64,000 nt of DNA from positions 147,410 through 211,409 of the forward strand of contig JAQFVV010012966.1 in the NCBI GenBank assembly GCA_028023455.1, in the 5' to 3' direction. The stretch's first letter is position 1; each line of letters opens with the position of its first letter. A model generated the notes under the pieces. That model was not told the origin of the DNA. It did no database searches and was given only the letters and a program-made list of their open reading frames with translations. The translations under genes were made by a program, and so were the position numbers. Below, piece by piece: positions 22,580-35,478 of this stretch. Source of the stretch: Epiperipatus broadwayi. Lineage: Eukaryota; Onychophora; Udeonychophora; Euonychophora; Peripatidae.

Positions 22580-24020
22580 AAAAATAAAAAAAAAAGCAAT
22601 TAGTGTAGAAAAGTCATTGTATTTTGGTTTTTAATTTTTTTTTTAGTTAGTCTATAAACTTTATTTCTATTTTCATATATATATTTTTTAAAATATAATT
22701 TTTCCATGTAATAATCTAAATAAAATCATAACTATAATGTAACCAGACAGTAACTACTTAACCTGTTTAAGAGCAATCTCTATTTTTCTATTTTGAATAA
22801 GCTAGAGAGAGAGGGAGTTGTACATATCTTCCATCTTTGAACATTTTATTTTTACAATTAAATCTTTTTTCTGTATAATATATTGATAATCTTAACATTA
22901 TTTATGACAAATGTAAGCTTTCAAATGATAGACAATTTTAAACTTAATATTTGAGTTTGCAAAATATGTAATTATAAATTTATTTAACGAAGTAATATTT
23001 ACACATGCTTTAGATTTATTGCCTTAGTAAATAAAAAAAAATATGTAAATAAATTTCTAAATGGAGTTTTTATGTATAAGAATGGTGTTTGGCATCATTG
23101 GGAAAATTTATGTACTTTGGTATTATTCTTGCTATGACATATTTACTCTAGTAACATTTTTGTCCGGTAAGATTTATTCAATGTTTTTGTTTATGATGTC
23201 ATAACAACCAAGAATCCTGACATGACTAATCCATGTCAAAAAACTGACCCTTTTCCATTTTAGAAGATATTAAATGATTTACTCTGCCATAGTGATCTCT
23301 CCCCCAGAATATAATATATCTCTTGCATCACTTGTACATAATATAGTTTTATATTTAAAAATATATTTACTTTATATATTTGTGTTTTGGTGGGTTTTTT
23401 GGCTAAACTTTGTTTTGTTTTTTAAAAAAAAATTGCAACAAATGTATTGCATTATTTATAAGCAATTTTTTTTATTATTATTTTAAAATACAGCGGTAAA
23501 AGTTGTTATATTTGTGTTTTGTTTTCATTTTTCTAAATTTTGTATACATTTGCAGTTAAAAATTGTTATATTTGTGGGTTTTTTAAAAATATAATTAAAA
23601 TATAAGGTTAAATGTACAGTTTACCATTTTCAGATAAAGGTCCAACTTTATCTTACAGTTTGTTTTTTTTTAGGTTAAGAAATAACAGAAATCTAAAACT
23701 CTATTACAATTCGCCATTTAAAAAATGTTTCAGGATCCTTTTTCATATTTTCCCCTTTTTCCATAATGAATATATCCCTCCATCGTTGGAAAGTACATGT
23801 TTTTTTAAATTTGAAGTTTGCTATTACATGTAGAATATTTATGATGCAAAGTCCTGTAGTATGCCAGGTGGGAAAAGGATGGCTTTGATGATATACAGTA
23901 CCATACTAAAAAGTCACAAATTGCAAGTATCTGTTTGATTTAGTGTTGTAATATCATTTTTCATTCTTCCATAATGAATATATGTGTCCATTATTTTTTT
24001 TTAGATTTGAACTTTCATAT
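22580..24020. other. AT-rich DNA with a diverged ~210-bp duplication
   Basis: CCATAATGAATATAT and its downstream ~60 bp occur at 23761 and again near 23970. The ORFs at 23274 and 23612 are low-complexity AT-rich translations without recognisable motifs and are not supported as genes. Confidence 0.45.
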
Positions 24021-24026
24021 TACATA

Positions 24027-24207
24027 TGCTATGATATATGACTCCTGATGTCATATTCTAAGTTTGTGATATGCTTAAAATAATGCCTTCATGGAATCTG
24101 TGGGCAAATTTTATCGATTAAGTTTATCCACACATTAACTTGGAGGTGTTATTTTAAACATATCACCAACTTAGAATAATGTCATCAGAATAATATGTCA
24201 TAACAGA
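24027..24207. mobile_element. Fold-back MITE
   Basis: Arms of about 62 bp: GATGTCATATTCTAAGTTTG at the left against the reverse complement of CAACTTAGAATAATGTCATC at the right, with ~55-bp loop. Non-coding. Confidence 0.65.
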
Positions 24208-24209
24208 AA

Positions 24210-25105
24210 TAATATCAAAGTACTCAAATTTATATATTTAAAAAATTAATAGAATGCAATATTAGACTTTTCAATTCTATGCTATTAAAAGCATATATAT
24301 TTAGGGTTTAAAAATAAACATATTATTTATTGTTATTAAAATTTTAAAAAAATACCTTGCTGTTTTGACAATAGTAATTCTAATTTAGTTTGTAGTAACT
24401 GCTTGTATTGCATAAATAATCTTTAATATGTAAAAAATTACTGAAAATGACAATTTTTCCTTTTGTTTTTTGATCTTTCTTTTATTTATTCACAGGGCAA
24501 AATATTCAGTCAATCAGAAATTCTCATTTCTATTGACATCTAGGGCCATCTCCCTTATTGTACTATCATACAAATACACTATTGTCAATCAAGTAAAAGG
24601 CTATTATTATTGCATAAAAAGTCCAGGTCTATATAATGCTGACATTTTCAGATTGTTTTTCAACTAATAGGTTTCAAAAATGTTAATCTTAATGTAAAAC
24701 AAATAAATTCTAAGCTTTTCTTATCATAGTGTCTAAGCATTTGAAAGTCAAATTACATTTGTATAAGAAAAGTTTCTACTTCAAATAACCACTGATAGTT
24801 TTAAAATAGTGACTATAAAAAATACTGTCTACAGTAAATAGGCTTAAAGAAAATATAGTGATAATACTGCTTTTGTAAAACCCAAAACAGCAAATATAGA
24901 TTGTGATTAGTGCTACTGAGACTCAAACCATTAAAACAAAATAAAACTGCATGATCAAATAATAACAGAAGTATTTATTCTGACCTACATCAAGCCCAAA
25001 AAATTTTCTACTATGATATAATCAGACAACAAACAATTTAAGCTAGCAATACATAGTAAAACTCCTTGAACTTATAATAACAATAATATTTGTCTATTAA
25101 TGTTA
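24210..25105. other. AT-rich DNA, a MITE-like segment at 24880-25080
   Basis: The segment 24880-25080 shares short blocks (ACTGCATGATCAAATAA, AATATTTGTC) with the adjacent fold-back element, so it is probably a diverged partial copy. No gene. Confidence 0.4.
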
Positions 25106-25107
25106 AG

Positions 25108-25356
25108 GTAAAAGAAATTTCAGTTCAGATGTAACCAGATGACAGACCCTTAAAACTGGCAATGCAAGTTGAAACTACATGATCTAGTAAACACAATACT
25201 ATTTGTTTGAACCACATTAAGTCAAAACACCAGAAACTTCTGGTTTAATGTGGATCAATAAAATGCTATTGCTATTATTAGATCATATGATTCAACTTGC
25301 ATTGCCAATTTTAATTGTTGTTATCTATGATTACATCATAGCTGAAATTTTATCTA
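25108..25356. mobile_element. Fold-back MITE, arms ~120 bp
   Basis: Nearly full-length palindrome centred on CCAGAAACTTCTGG (about 25232). Left arm TTTCAGTTCAGATGTAA...GGCAATGCAAGTTGAA is mirrored by TTCAACTTGCATTGCC...TTACATCATAGCTGAAA. A relative lies near 17.65-17.9 kb. Confidence 0.75.
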
Positions 25357-25415
25357 GATTATTACATAAAAAAGTCTTATTATATGTCAATTTCCACATA
25401 TAAATCTATTAAAAT

Positions 25416-25418
<3 letters not shown>

Positions 25419-25496
<78 letters not shown>
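25419..25496. repeat. (TA)n microsatellite, ~78 bp
   Basis: Uninterrupted TA dinucleotides. Confidence 0.95.
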
Positions 25497-25499
<3 letters not shown>

Positions 25500-25500
<1 letters not shown>

Positions 25501-26022
25501 TTGAAGTAAAAAAACCCTTTTACTTCAACACAAAACTCAAACAAAAGGCTAAACGAAAAATTTTTCTAAAAGAGTAGTAGTAGTTGATAATTTTTTGGCA
25601 AACCAAAATAAAAATATCTCTTTTACATGAATATAATCTCATTTCTATTCCATATTATAATAACAATCCATGGAAATATTTAATTAATATATACAACTCT
25701 CTGAAGAAATTAAAAATATTATTTGCAGAATGTCAAAAAAGATGGTATTCTTTCATATTCTCAATCCTATGAAAAATAGCTTTCTGGGTTTAAATCCATA
25801 AAAGAAACTTCAGTTTGAAGTAAAAGAGGACCCTTTTTACTTCAACAAAAAACTTAAACAAAAGAACTATTAGAGATTACTGAGAAAACTTGTTTAGTCT
25901 CAGAGATCATCAGCTAGTACTTTTTTGGTAACATCAAATGTTAAAGGTTACTTATTTATATTATCTCCTCATTTCTATTCTTTATTATAACAATCCATAT
26001 ATATATATATATATATATAATA
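25500..26022. repeat. ~317-bp imperfect tandem duplication
   Basis: TTGAAGTAAAA...TTTACTTCAACA and the CTCATTTCTATTC...TAACAATCCAT segment occur at 25500-25675 and 25817-26000. Each unit begins with a small hairpin (TGAAGTAAA/TTTACTTCA). It ends in a TA tract at 26000-26020. The 62-codon frame in the first unit is not kept in the second. Confidence 0.65.
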
Positions 26023-26029
26023 AAGGAAC

Positions 26030-27160
26030 ATGTTAAAAGACATATGAAAATGTAGGTATCTTACAGAAATAGTAAGAAATGTGCGCCAAATATATATATT
26101 TTAGTGACATTTAAATAACCATTTATTTTAATAAAATGAAAAAAGTAATAAATTATAAAAATAAACAACAGTATGTAACTTTACACAGTGTTTATATTGA
26201 AAACAATTTTATTGAGGGCAAAAGGGAAAGAGAACTGTAGACACAGACAACTCAATTTGGGATAGATTTGGCAGTCCAAGTTGTAAATATAAATATAAGT
26301 ACATGAAACAAGTTGCAAAAGAAGAATTATAGCAATTATTTTAGAAGTTTGATTGAATGATTGCTTAAATAGACATAGTACTATAGTTTAGTTTGGTAAT
26401 ATTTTAAAAATCAAATTTATTCTGAGAACATTAATTAAGTAATTAAAATTGATATCAGAATAAACTGTTTTCCTAAAATATAAAAATTAACTAAAGGTAA
26501 CAATAGCTTAAAACCTTTTAATATGTTTTGAAAACATTCTGAGCAGATGGTCACCAGAGTTTTTCAAAGTATTTTAGGCAAAACATTATAAAGCTACAAA
26601 AGGATTTGAAAAAAAAACAACGCACCAGAGAGGAACAAGACAAAAGAAGAACAATTGTTTTAGAATAGAGCCCAAGAACCGAAAAAGCAAACAAGAGAAG
26701 AATCCATTCTCTATTGGCTGTTTGCACAATGAACTGACTAGATAAGCAGCTTGTTAGTTATACCAGAATTATGGCACAAGGGTTCTATACTGGTAAGAAC
26801 TAAAAGAACTTCAACATTACCAGAACCCAAGGAGGAAATTGCAATTCAGAAAAAGGGAATAACCTTGCGCACACACAAAAGTGACAATTCAAAAACACCC
26901 ATTCCCAAAGTCCAGCTAGAGGACAAAGTTGTGCTAAATATGGAAGAAACCAATTTGGCATATTTGAAGCCAAACAACAAACCGCTGTCCTGAAAAGGAA
27001 AGGGTTCAACATTTAATTTAACATCACTGTAAGAAAATAAAACTTGGTACAAGCCAAACAAAAGAAAGAAAACGTGGAAATGAATAGTAAGCTTTTTGTC
27101 ACTCATTATCTATATAAATGTTAAAATGTTATATTTTCATTTGCACATGTCAAACGTACT
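26030..27160. other. Region with a less AT-rich island at 26200-27100
   Basis: The island 26560-27090 has noticeably more G and C than its surroundings. It contains overlapping frames on both strands (for example 26751-26993 plus, 80 codons; 26846-27106 minus, 86 codons). None has a recognisable domain. The plus frame has a protein-like composition (KEEIAIQKKGITLRTHKS) and could be a remnant of a mobile-element or cellular coding exon, but I cannot name it. Confidence 0.35.
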
Positions 27161-27165
27161 CCTCC

Positions 27166-27490
27166 CACAACATTGATACTACACACTTCAGATAAATAAT
27201 GATTATCTTTAATCATTTAGTAAACTACAGATTATCACTTCTTCAGAATTAAACTTTATATCTCAGTTAATAATTAATATATCTCATTTTTTAATCAACA
27301 CACCCACATGTAGAGTAATTCACATTTCTCTTTCCCATATGTAATATCTTATATACATATGTTAAGAGATATTAATTTTTAATTGAGGTTTAAAATTTTT
27401 ATCTGAGTTAGAGACAATCTCTAGTTTAATATAATATTAGTGAGTATCGGTAGCGTATTTATCTAGAGTGGATGGTGTCAACATTGTGAG
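27166..27490. mobile_element. MITE copy 1 of a two-copy family
   Basis: Terminal inverted repeat CACAACATTGATACTACAC against GTGTCAACATTGTG at the right. Subterminal arms share AAACTAGAGATTNTC-type blocks. The same structure occurs at 30898-31197. Non-coding. Confidence 0.7.
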
Positions 27491-27502
27491 TATAGTAAGT
27501 TT

Positions 27503-27603
27503 GATACTTTTTTTATATATGTCAAAGCGTTGACTGGGAAGCGAACCCGAGCCAGCTGCTTGGACGGCAGCCATGCTAACCGCTAGGCCACCAACGATAC
27601 TTT
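27503..27603 (-). mobile_element. tRNA-derived SINE, minus strand
   Basis: The minus strand reads GTTGGTGGCCTAGCGGTTAG (A box), then CGGGTTCGCTTCCCAG (B box) and GTCAACGCTTTGACAT. It is the best-preserved copy of the family in the window. Flanked by GATACTTT at 27503-27510 and 27596-27603, a probable 8-bp target duplication. Confidence 0.9.
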
Positions 27604-27609
27604 AAATCA

Positions 27610-28765
27610 AAATATAACAATTTACTATTAATAAATACTGTTCATATATTATGGATATATTTGAGAGATGGCATATTGGGGGTCATTTGTCTATTATTGT
27701 ATCTTTATTCAAATAATTTGAAAAAAAAAAGTGTGGTAGTGTGAAGTTCTTTAATATATTTATATAACTATTAAACTCAACTTTCTCATTTAAGTTTTTT
27801 TATATAAAATATATAAATTTTGTAAATGTTATTCCCTTCAAATATTAAAATATAGCAGATGATGCCGATTATTATTATTGTTAGATTGTTTAAATGTTGA
27901 ATCAGAATCATTGATGTGGTTCTAAAAGTGATATAAGTCTATACTTAATAGTAAAGAATAAAGAAAATTAATACTTGAATATTTCGTAATGGTGCTTGGT
28001 TAATTATCGTTACTATCTTCATTTGTTTTATAATTTCGACGGTTATAGAGGAGTTGATATATTTATTATAGTTATAGGATAACTTAATAAATCTGCTACT
28101 GAGTTTAATTCTTCTTATTCTCACGATTGAATAGTATTTTTTTTTTAAAAAAAATCACTAAATTAACGCATTCACTTTGTACATGGTCAGATTTAAGGTC
28201 TTTGCTTCTGTGAGTTGGAAATCGATGCCAAACGATGAAAATTTTACAAAACCTGGTAAGAATTCTAATGGAGTTTAGAAAAGCAGTTCTCTAAATTAAA
28301 GATATGGCATTCAATAGCTTGAGAAGCATCGTAGGTCAAAATAAATAAAATCTATCTTTAGTAGATTAGATCTATTCTGATTATTGACTTTCTTTTTTTG
28401 AGGGGAGTGGGGAGTGGTGATGATGAGGTACTTTGTAAAAAACTTAACTGTCATTGATTTAAATTCAAATAATATTTGGTGTAGTCGTCACAAGTAATGA
28501 TTTATGTTTATAATTTGTATCATTAATAAATGAAAATGATGTAGATATAGATATCATATATTTAAATTCATCAGGCTAACATTCATCTCTTTAATTATTC
28601 CCATTCTCCTACTGCAACATCACAAATGGCGCATCAACATGTAGTTCTGTACAAATATTGTATTTAATTCTGTTTATCTTTTGTCTGTTCATACTTTTAG
28701 TATAATATTCCCCTAGATACTTTCCCTCATTTCCATTGTCTTATATAGGCTGAATGGGAATAGCC
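27610..28765. other. AT-rich DNA, no gene seen
   Basis: Nothing recognised. Confidence 0.5.
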
Positions 28766-28769
28766 TTAT

Positions 28770-28965
28770 TGCTTGAAGAGATGGTAATAGATTGAAAATT
28801 GAAGTTTTAAACAGGATCGCAAGATATTGTGAAAGACCTTGAAAAAGACCACGTATAAGATAGATGAACGATAAGGAATTTTTCTGAGATAATATAAAAA
28901 GGAGCTATAAATAAAAAAAACTTGAAAAATCTTGGCGATATGTTCATCCGGCAGTAATGCAATAT
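28770..28965 (+). pseudogene. RTE LINE 3'-terminal fragment
   Basis: Reading with stops gives IEVLNRIARYCERP, then KRPRIR and, after a gap, EKSWRYVHPAV. This corresponds to the EILNWITRDCKRP...RWMDEI tail and the 'LERPSSCS' region of the 5.7-8.1 kb RTE copy. It is 5'-truncated, as usual for LINEs. Confidence 0.7.
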
Positions 28966-28969
28966 GTGA

Positions 28970-30890
28970 TTATATATTTATCGCAAACACATTACACAAA
29001 AGCAAATTGAACAAAATAATTACCTTAAAAAAAAATATCACAAATTAGAATTTATAAAATTGTATTCTAAGTGAAAATTGTAAGTGGAAAATTAAACTAC
29101 ATCATAAAATCGTGTTAATATTATTGCAAACAAAGTATTCTAATCATTTAATTAAAATAACGGTTTACAACTTAATTTTAAAATATCAAATAAAGTATGC
29201 GTATATATTAAAATAAACATTTTTTTTTTATTAGAAACAAATGTTTTATTATAAAAAGTTCCCAAACTTTCGAAATTAAATCGTAGTTAAAATCTACATT
29301 ATAACCCAATTAAAACTGATAAAAATGCATCTAAAATTAGAAAAACGCAAAGAAATAAATTTATTCATTTATTTTATAAGTCTGCAATATTATAATTAAT
29401 AAATCTGTCTGTCTAGTATTATGCAAAAGTTTATTTTATATATATGTCTTTAAAATAGTATTGCAAAATAGATAATCATGTTATGATTACCCTTTTCATA
29501 AATCTGGTTTTTAGAAATTATAAAGTGAAAGCTGATGTTTAGGCCATCACAATATATTTTTATAATATACCCACCACGCCTTTGAGTATTAAAAATCACA
29601 ATTACAAATAGACATAAAAAATGTTACCTTATTCCATTTATCTGCCTAGTATTAGAAGTAGAATATAACTAAAGCATTATGTATAACATTTGGAGCAAAT
29701 AGATTCTTATCATATTTAAATATTCACTCCAGTTATTATAGAATTATACTATATAATAGCGGTGGTCAAGATATTGACTGTGGTTAACCAGTTGACTGCA
29801 AAATGTTTGAAAGTCGACTGTGAAGCTAACATGAACATTGACAAATTATAGTGATAAATTCAGAGCTGATTTGAATATAAAATATAATAAAAAATAAAAT
29901 CTCAAAATTATTCTTGTTTAAAAATAGTTAAATTTAAAACAACACCTGTTGTTATTGTCGATGTCAAAAATAAACCCAGGTGTGGAAAATAATTAAATTA
30001 TTTTTGTCTAATGCTAGAGCTAAAAAATTTTAAAAATATTTAATTGCCATTTTCCTAAGGAGAAAGGAAAATAACTTGTTCTGGAAAGTCAAGTATTTTA
30101 ATGAACTGATTTTAAAACACAGAAGTTGTGAACTTTTTAAAACACTTCATATAGTAATTCAATAATTGTAATTTAATAAATATTTTATAAAGTGATATGA
30201 ACAAATATTAATACTAGAGGGAGCTGAGGTAATTTAATAGTAGTCATATAAAATGTTTTCAACAGTTTGTATCTTTATAGAAAAAAAAATTAAACAGTTT
30301 GTATCTTCTAAAAACATCACCAATATTTCTAAGTACCTAAAAAGCCCTTATAAAAAATACCAATTTATAAGTACATTCTAAAAGAAATCAGGACTTCAAA
30401 CCATTATTTTTTTCCATTACAGTTTTCATTCTGGCAAAGTTGTTTTTTTTTTCTGGTTTCCAGTTCGAAGCCCTGAAAAAAATGGAGTCACCCTCAGGTA
30501 AATTTTCATCAAAAAAGTCACTCCCAACATCTAAAAGTTTGGCCACCTCTTCTATATAAGATAAATAGGCTACATACATAAAATAGATATTCTTAAAAAA
30601 TGTTTTGGATTTCTGAGTTTCTTTTAATGCTTAATATTTAATGATAAAAGATGTCTGAGGATATTAATATTCTTATGGAATGTTGTGTTTACATACATAT
30701 ATATTCTTAAAAATTCCACTCAATTACATTCTTGAAGCATATAAATAAACATCTGAAAAAGACAAGTGGTCCTCAAGATAATTTTATATTCAATAACCAC
30801 TCCTTAGTTGGCAGGAAACAATCAATAGGTGTTCATTGTTTAGTATTTAATCAATACCAAAATATTACACACTGATTTACTAGTGTCAAA
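28970..30890. other. AT-rich DNA, no gene seen
   Basis: AGCGGTGGTCAAGATATTGA near 29760 resembles some hAT ends but has no partner. The 63-codon minus frame at 30388-30579 has no recognisable motif. Confidence 0.4.
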
Positions 30891-30897
30891 TTTTCAG

Positions 30898-31197
30898 TCT
30901 TCACAACTTTGACACCAACCTCTTCAGATAAATTCATTGATGGTTATTCCTAATTATTTATTAAACTAGAGATTATCCCTAATCTAGATATAAACTTTAA
31001 ATTTCAGTTAAATACTATATGTGTTTCTTAATAAAACCTAAATACATGGAAAATTTTCAAAAATAGGTGTATTACTCTTTTACTGATCTTTAATGCTTAT
31101 ATTTGGAATAAAGATAATCTCTAATTTAATAAAATATTAGTAATAATCATTAACGTATTTATCTAAAGTTGTGGGTGTCAAAATTGTGAGTCCAAAA
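30898..31197. mobile_element. MITE copy 2 of the 27.2-kb family
   Basis: Starts CTTCACAACTTTGACACC and ends GGTGTCAAAATTGTGAG. The AAACTAGAGATTATC and GATAATCTCTAATTT arms match the interior of 27166-27490. Non-coding. Confidence 0.7.
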
Positions 31198-31199
31198 AG

Positions 31200-32745
31200 T
31201 TTGTTACTTGTGTATCAAACTATAATCATAATATATATTTTCACTGAATAAACATTTACCTACAATATGTTCTGTGCTTTAATATATTACTCAGAAGCTT
31301 ATCAAAAATATTATTTTCTTTAATAATAATAGTTAATCTTTATCATATAGGTTTATCATAAAGGCATGGTCGATCACTTAGCAGCATGGTAATAGGGTAT
31401 TAACACTTAGTCATCAGTAAATATACTTTGCCTTTCTTTTGTAAAAATAATTAACAAAAATATACATATAATACAAAAGTCATAAAGACCGAATATCATT
31501 TACTGTTTAATAACCTAAATGTCTTAATCTTAAAATTTGTTAAATTTTGATAGGACAGCCAGTCTGGAATAGGGGTTTATTAAATACTAAACAGCTAGCA
31601 TCTATTAATTCCTAAAATTTACACTAGATGGATAAGAGTAGGAAGAATAAAAAAATTCACTATCAGGTGATGCATTATTGGTCCATTGCTGTAACTTATT
31701 AAATTGTTGTAATTTATTATTTATTATTGTTAGTACACATTTTAAATATATAATACTATTTTTTTCCTGATGTTTCCTATTAAAAAATTAAAAACATTTC
31801 TTATGATGTGGCTATGGATACGTCCATGTATTAACATAATCAATTAGATAATTAATACATTAAAGAGCTATAAATTATAGGATTATTTACATTGGGTCCT
31901 CAAATGCTATCATTCACTATATATATATATATATTAAAGCTTTCTTGTTTTAATTAGTGCATTCCATATCTTAAAATCACCATAATGCAATCACCCAATA
32001 GCACATAATGTTGGACTATTCTTAAATTTTTCATGTATTTATGAAACAATCTTAATTTTTAGGTGATCTAAAGATATCAAATATCAGCACCTCCATATTG
32101 TTATTGACAATATATTTTTTCATAACATCACTCTGATGCTTTTTGCAATACCCTGATGCTCCCACCAGTTTGGAAATAGTTTTTATTCCTTTTAATACCT
32201 TCCAAACAATGAATTTTTATTGCACTCTATGTATATATATTTGTGTGTGTGTGCATGTAAATGAAATAGAATTAATTATACTCATGAAAGCCATAAAGAA
32301 ATAGTATGCATACATCAATAAATATAAAGAATAAATCAAATAAATGGCTCATCTATTTTCTAAACTTAGTTGTTAAGTAAGTTAATATTTACTGACATTG
32401 TTGAAAATAGAGCGAGTATTTGTATATTAGCCTGATTATAAATACAATGTAAATCTTTTTGGGATTACAGTTTAATGTTAAAAAACAACAATAATGTATC
32501 AATTTTAACAACATCTCAATATTAATACAATGTCCATTTTTATAGGGTGAATATTAAAATATTCATTTGGAAACATTGAGTGTTTTCCTCAGAAAAAGTG
32601 TATTAGTTCCACACCTTTAGAAGGTATCTTTACTTTACCATAACTTGTGTTAGCATTAATAAATTTTTCTTCACTGCTTTGTTTTTTAATTGAAAAAAAA
32701 AGTCTGAAGAGGTCAGTATTTTATGGAAAATCTGAAAATATTGTT
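31200..32745. other. AT-rich DNA, no gene seen
   Basis: Small TA tract at 31919-31934 and TG tract near 32240. Nothing else recognised. Confidence 0.5.
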
Positions 32746-32750
32746 CTCAA

Positions 32751-32874
32751 AGGAAGTATTTTTTTAAGTGTCATAGCATCGGCCAGAACGCGAATCCGCA
32801 ACCCAGGCAACTGCCTGCTAGTGCAAGGCAGTTGTGCTGACCTCTCAACCACCAATTTAAGACAGGAAGTATTT
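32751..32874 (-). mobile_element. tRNA-derived SINE with 11-bp target-site duplication
   Basis: Minus-strand copy: ATTGGTGGTTGAGAGGTCAG head, CTTGCACTAGCAGGCAG insertion in the anticodon-like region, GGGTTGCGGATTCGC around a diverged B box. Flanked by AGGAAGTATTT at 32751-32761 and 32864-32874. The 106-codon plus-strand frame spanning this site is a chance frame created by the SINE. Confidence 0.85.
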
Positions 32875-32879
32875 ATTTT

Positions 32880-33611
32880 AAGGTCTTTTTTAACAACAAT
32901 TCATGTAAAATTCATCACTAACAATATCACCTGTCAAAACAGACATGGTGTTTTTCTAATATTTTAAAAATTATAAAATAAATATCAGATTTCAAAGCAG
33001 AATTTGGTAGATTTATCATAAATTCACCTTCTTTTGCTCACATTTAAGAAAAAAAGCTTATAGAAGAATTTGTTCATTTTCTGTAAAAGTGTTTACAGTA
33101 ACTTAGTTGGTAATGCTTATGATAGATTGCTCTTATTTATAAGCCAGGTTTTACATATTTAAAGAGGTCAAATGTGATTTTTCAGAAGATTATTCATTTA
33201 TAAAATTAAATTAAAAATAAATCAAATCCAATTTATTGAGATGTAGTATAAAATAAATAATTTTATATGGAAGTGAAAGATTGAACATTTTCAAAAACTC
33301 TCACCAGGTGCAGAAAATGACAGAATTTTTAAAGGTTAATGCACATGTAAATTAAATGTTTAAGTAACTGACTGTGTATTAATATTTAAATGATGATGAT
33401 AAAATCTAATTTTTAACAACCTTATCATATTAATATAGAGTAAATTATTTCTGTTTCATTTACATATACAGTAAGCACTGCATATTTAATATTCACATAT
33501 GTAAAAACTGACTTTGTATAAATATGAGGTCATTATTTGAAAATGAGAACTTACTTTTGTCCTCTAATATAAGAGTGTGAATTCAAAAAGACTTAAACTA
33601 CATTTATAGTC

Positions 33612-33645
<34 letters not shown>

Positions 33646-34285
33646 TAATTCCAAAAATGTCAATAAACAATAGCTTAATTATTATAGGAAATAGATAGCC
33701 AATTTGGTCCAACTATTTTTTAGATTTTTTTGATGTTTATTCACAGCTTCCAAAAGTGTACTTACTTCCATTGAATTAATGTATACATTAAGCTATGTAT
33801 ATTTAAAATTCATGTGAATACGTGTGTGTGAATAAAGAGACATTCTTAATAAATATTCATAATCAATCAAATTTTTGATATTTGAAACAATCTTCCAATC
33901 GTGTAACAAATATTAAACTATCACTGTGTGGAAAATTTTCTGGAATTTTCTCCATTAGTACATATGTATTTAATAAGAAACCTTCAATCATCAGAAAAAT
34001 ACTAGTTTAAAACTTACTACATATTTGGAAAAGTATGTCACAAATCTGAAAAATTTGATTGATTACATATATGTATACTGTCCACCATTTATATAATGTA
34101 GCAAATACTAATATGTAATGAAATTACATAATTTTAATTGAGCAACATAAATGGTTTATGAACATAATGATAGCATTGACTTCTATTTATAAATAATAAA
34201 AATATGTTTTTAAAGATAGTACACACACACACACACATATATATATATAAAGTGTAATAATTCACAAGGCTAAATGAATTTATAA
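32880..34285. other. AT-rich DNA with TA and CA microsatellites
   Basis: (TA)n at 33616-33642 and (CA)n/(TA)n at 34220-34250. No gene. Confidence 0.5.
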
Positions 34286-34292
34286 AAAAAAA

Positions 34293-34523
34293 CCATTAAA
34301 AGCCAACCAACACTTAGACAAATCTAATATAGATAATAATCAAAAATCTCAAACAGTTATCAAGGCAACCTTCTTTTAACAATAAAGGATAGAATTCTTT
34401 ATTGTTAAAAGAAAGTTGCCTTGACAACAGTTATTGCTAAAAGGAGATTGCCTTGACAATAATTTGAGCTTGTTGATTATTATCTATATTGGGATTGTTT
34501 AAGTATTAATTGGCTTATAATGG
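34293..34523. mobile_element. Fold-back module F beside the family A array
   Basis: CCATTAAAAGCCAACCAAC...TAGATAATAATCAA is mirrored by TTGATTATTATCTA...TAATTGGCTTATAATGG, with the centre at GGATAGAATTC. One arm contains an internal duplication of the TTGCCTTGACAA segment. A single arm of the same module occurs at 50786-50872 directly beside the second family A locus. Confidence 0.75.
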
Positions 34524-34625
34524 TTATATATATATGTCCACAGATGGCATTCTACCAAAAACACCGATCAAGCGTATGTTCTGTTTACATAAACGTCAGA
34601 GTAGCATTCACTATCTCTAACTATA

Positions 34626-34683
34626 ATTCCACTTTCAGATCATGATTTCAAGCTATTTGCTATCATCAGTGAAAGACAGGAAT
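34626..34683 (-). ncRNA. Hammerhead ribozyme motif A1 (intact)
   Basis: Minus-strand layout: ATTCC/GGAAT outer stem I, TGT/T internal loop, CTTTCA/TGAAAG inner stem I, CTGATGA core, helix II AGC/GCT with 5-nt loop AAATA and a U-U at the core end, GAAA, loopless stem III AUCAUGAU, cleavage after C of the AUC triplet. Matches the family A consensus completely. Confidence 0.85.
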
Positions 34684-35030
34684 AAAGAAACTAGATCTAA
34701 ATACAAACTCTGAGCGTTTATGAAACAATTTCTATTCAGCTTGCAAGCGTGAATTTTTTAGACACATAATGTCTTCAAACTCAGCATAGCAAACCAGATA
34801 GCTATATGGGTCTGATCTCAGTTCAGCATCACCACATAGTAGAAGCCTCTGCAATCTATATCATTGCAAGAAAGACCTCAAAGGTACTTTTATGATAAAC
34901 AAAAATGCAAGTTAAAAAACTTGCTAACGCTTGTATTTATGTCCACAGATGGCGTTCTACCAAAAACACCGATCTTCCGTATGTTCTGTTTACATAAACA
35001 TCAGAGTAGCATTCACTATCTCTAACTATA

Positions 35031-35088
35031 ATTCCACTTTCAGATCATGATTTCAAGCTATTTGCTATCATCAGTGAAAGACAGGAAT
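35031..35088 (-). ncRNA. Hammerhead ribozyme motif A2 (intact)
   Basis: Identical to A1 throughout core and stems. It lies in the unit with the 12-bp deletion, which is outside the ribozyme. Confidence 0.85.
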
Positions 35089-35423
35089 AAAGAAACTAGA
35101 TCTAAATACAAACTCTGAGCATTTATGAAACAATTTCTATTCAGCTTGCAAGCGTGAATTTTTTAGACACGTAATGTCTTCAAACTCAGCATAGCTATAT
35201 GGGTCTGATCTCAGTTCAGCATCACCACATAGTAGAAGCCTCTGCAATCTATATCATTGCAAGAAAGACCTCAAAGGTACATTTATGATAAACAAAAATG
35301 CAAGTTAAAAAACTTGCTAACACTTGTATTTATGTCCACAGATGGCGTTCTACCAAAAACACCGATCAAGCGTATGTTCTGTTTACATAAACGTCAGAGT
35401 AGCATTCACTATCTCTAACTATA

Positions 35424-35478
35424 ATTCCACTTTCAGATCATGATTTCAAGCTATTTGCTATCAGTGAAAGACAGGAAT
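35424..35478 (-). ncRNA. Hammerhead ribozyme-like motif A3 (3-nt deletion in core)
   Basis: Three bases are missing where CTGATGA meets helix II, leaving CTGATAGC. G8 and A9 can no longer be placed, so the copy should be inactive. GAAA and stems I and III are intact. Confidence 0.8.

Noticed and set aside
23274-24667. Three 65-73 codon frames
   Set aside because: AT-rich low-complexity translations dominated by Phe, Leu, Ile and Tyr; no motif and no splice support.
29760-29850. hAT-like terminus AGCGGTGGTCAA
   Set aside because: Too short a match and no partner end or target duplication.
32647-32967. 106-codon plus-strand frame
   Set aside because: Runs through a SINE inserted on the opposite strand with target duplications; frame is accidental.
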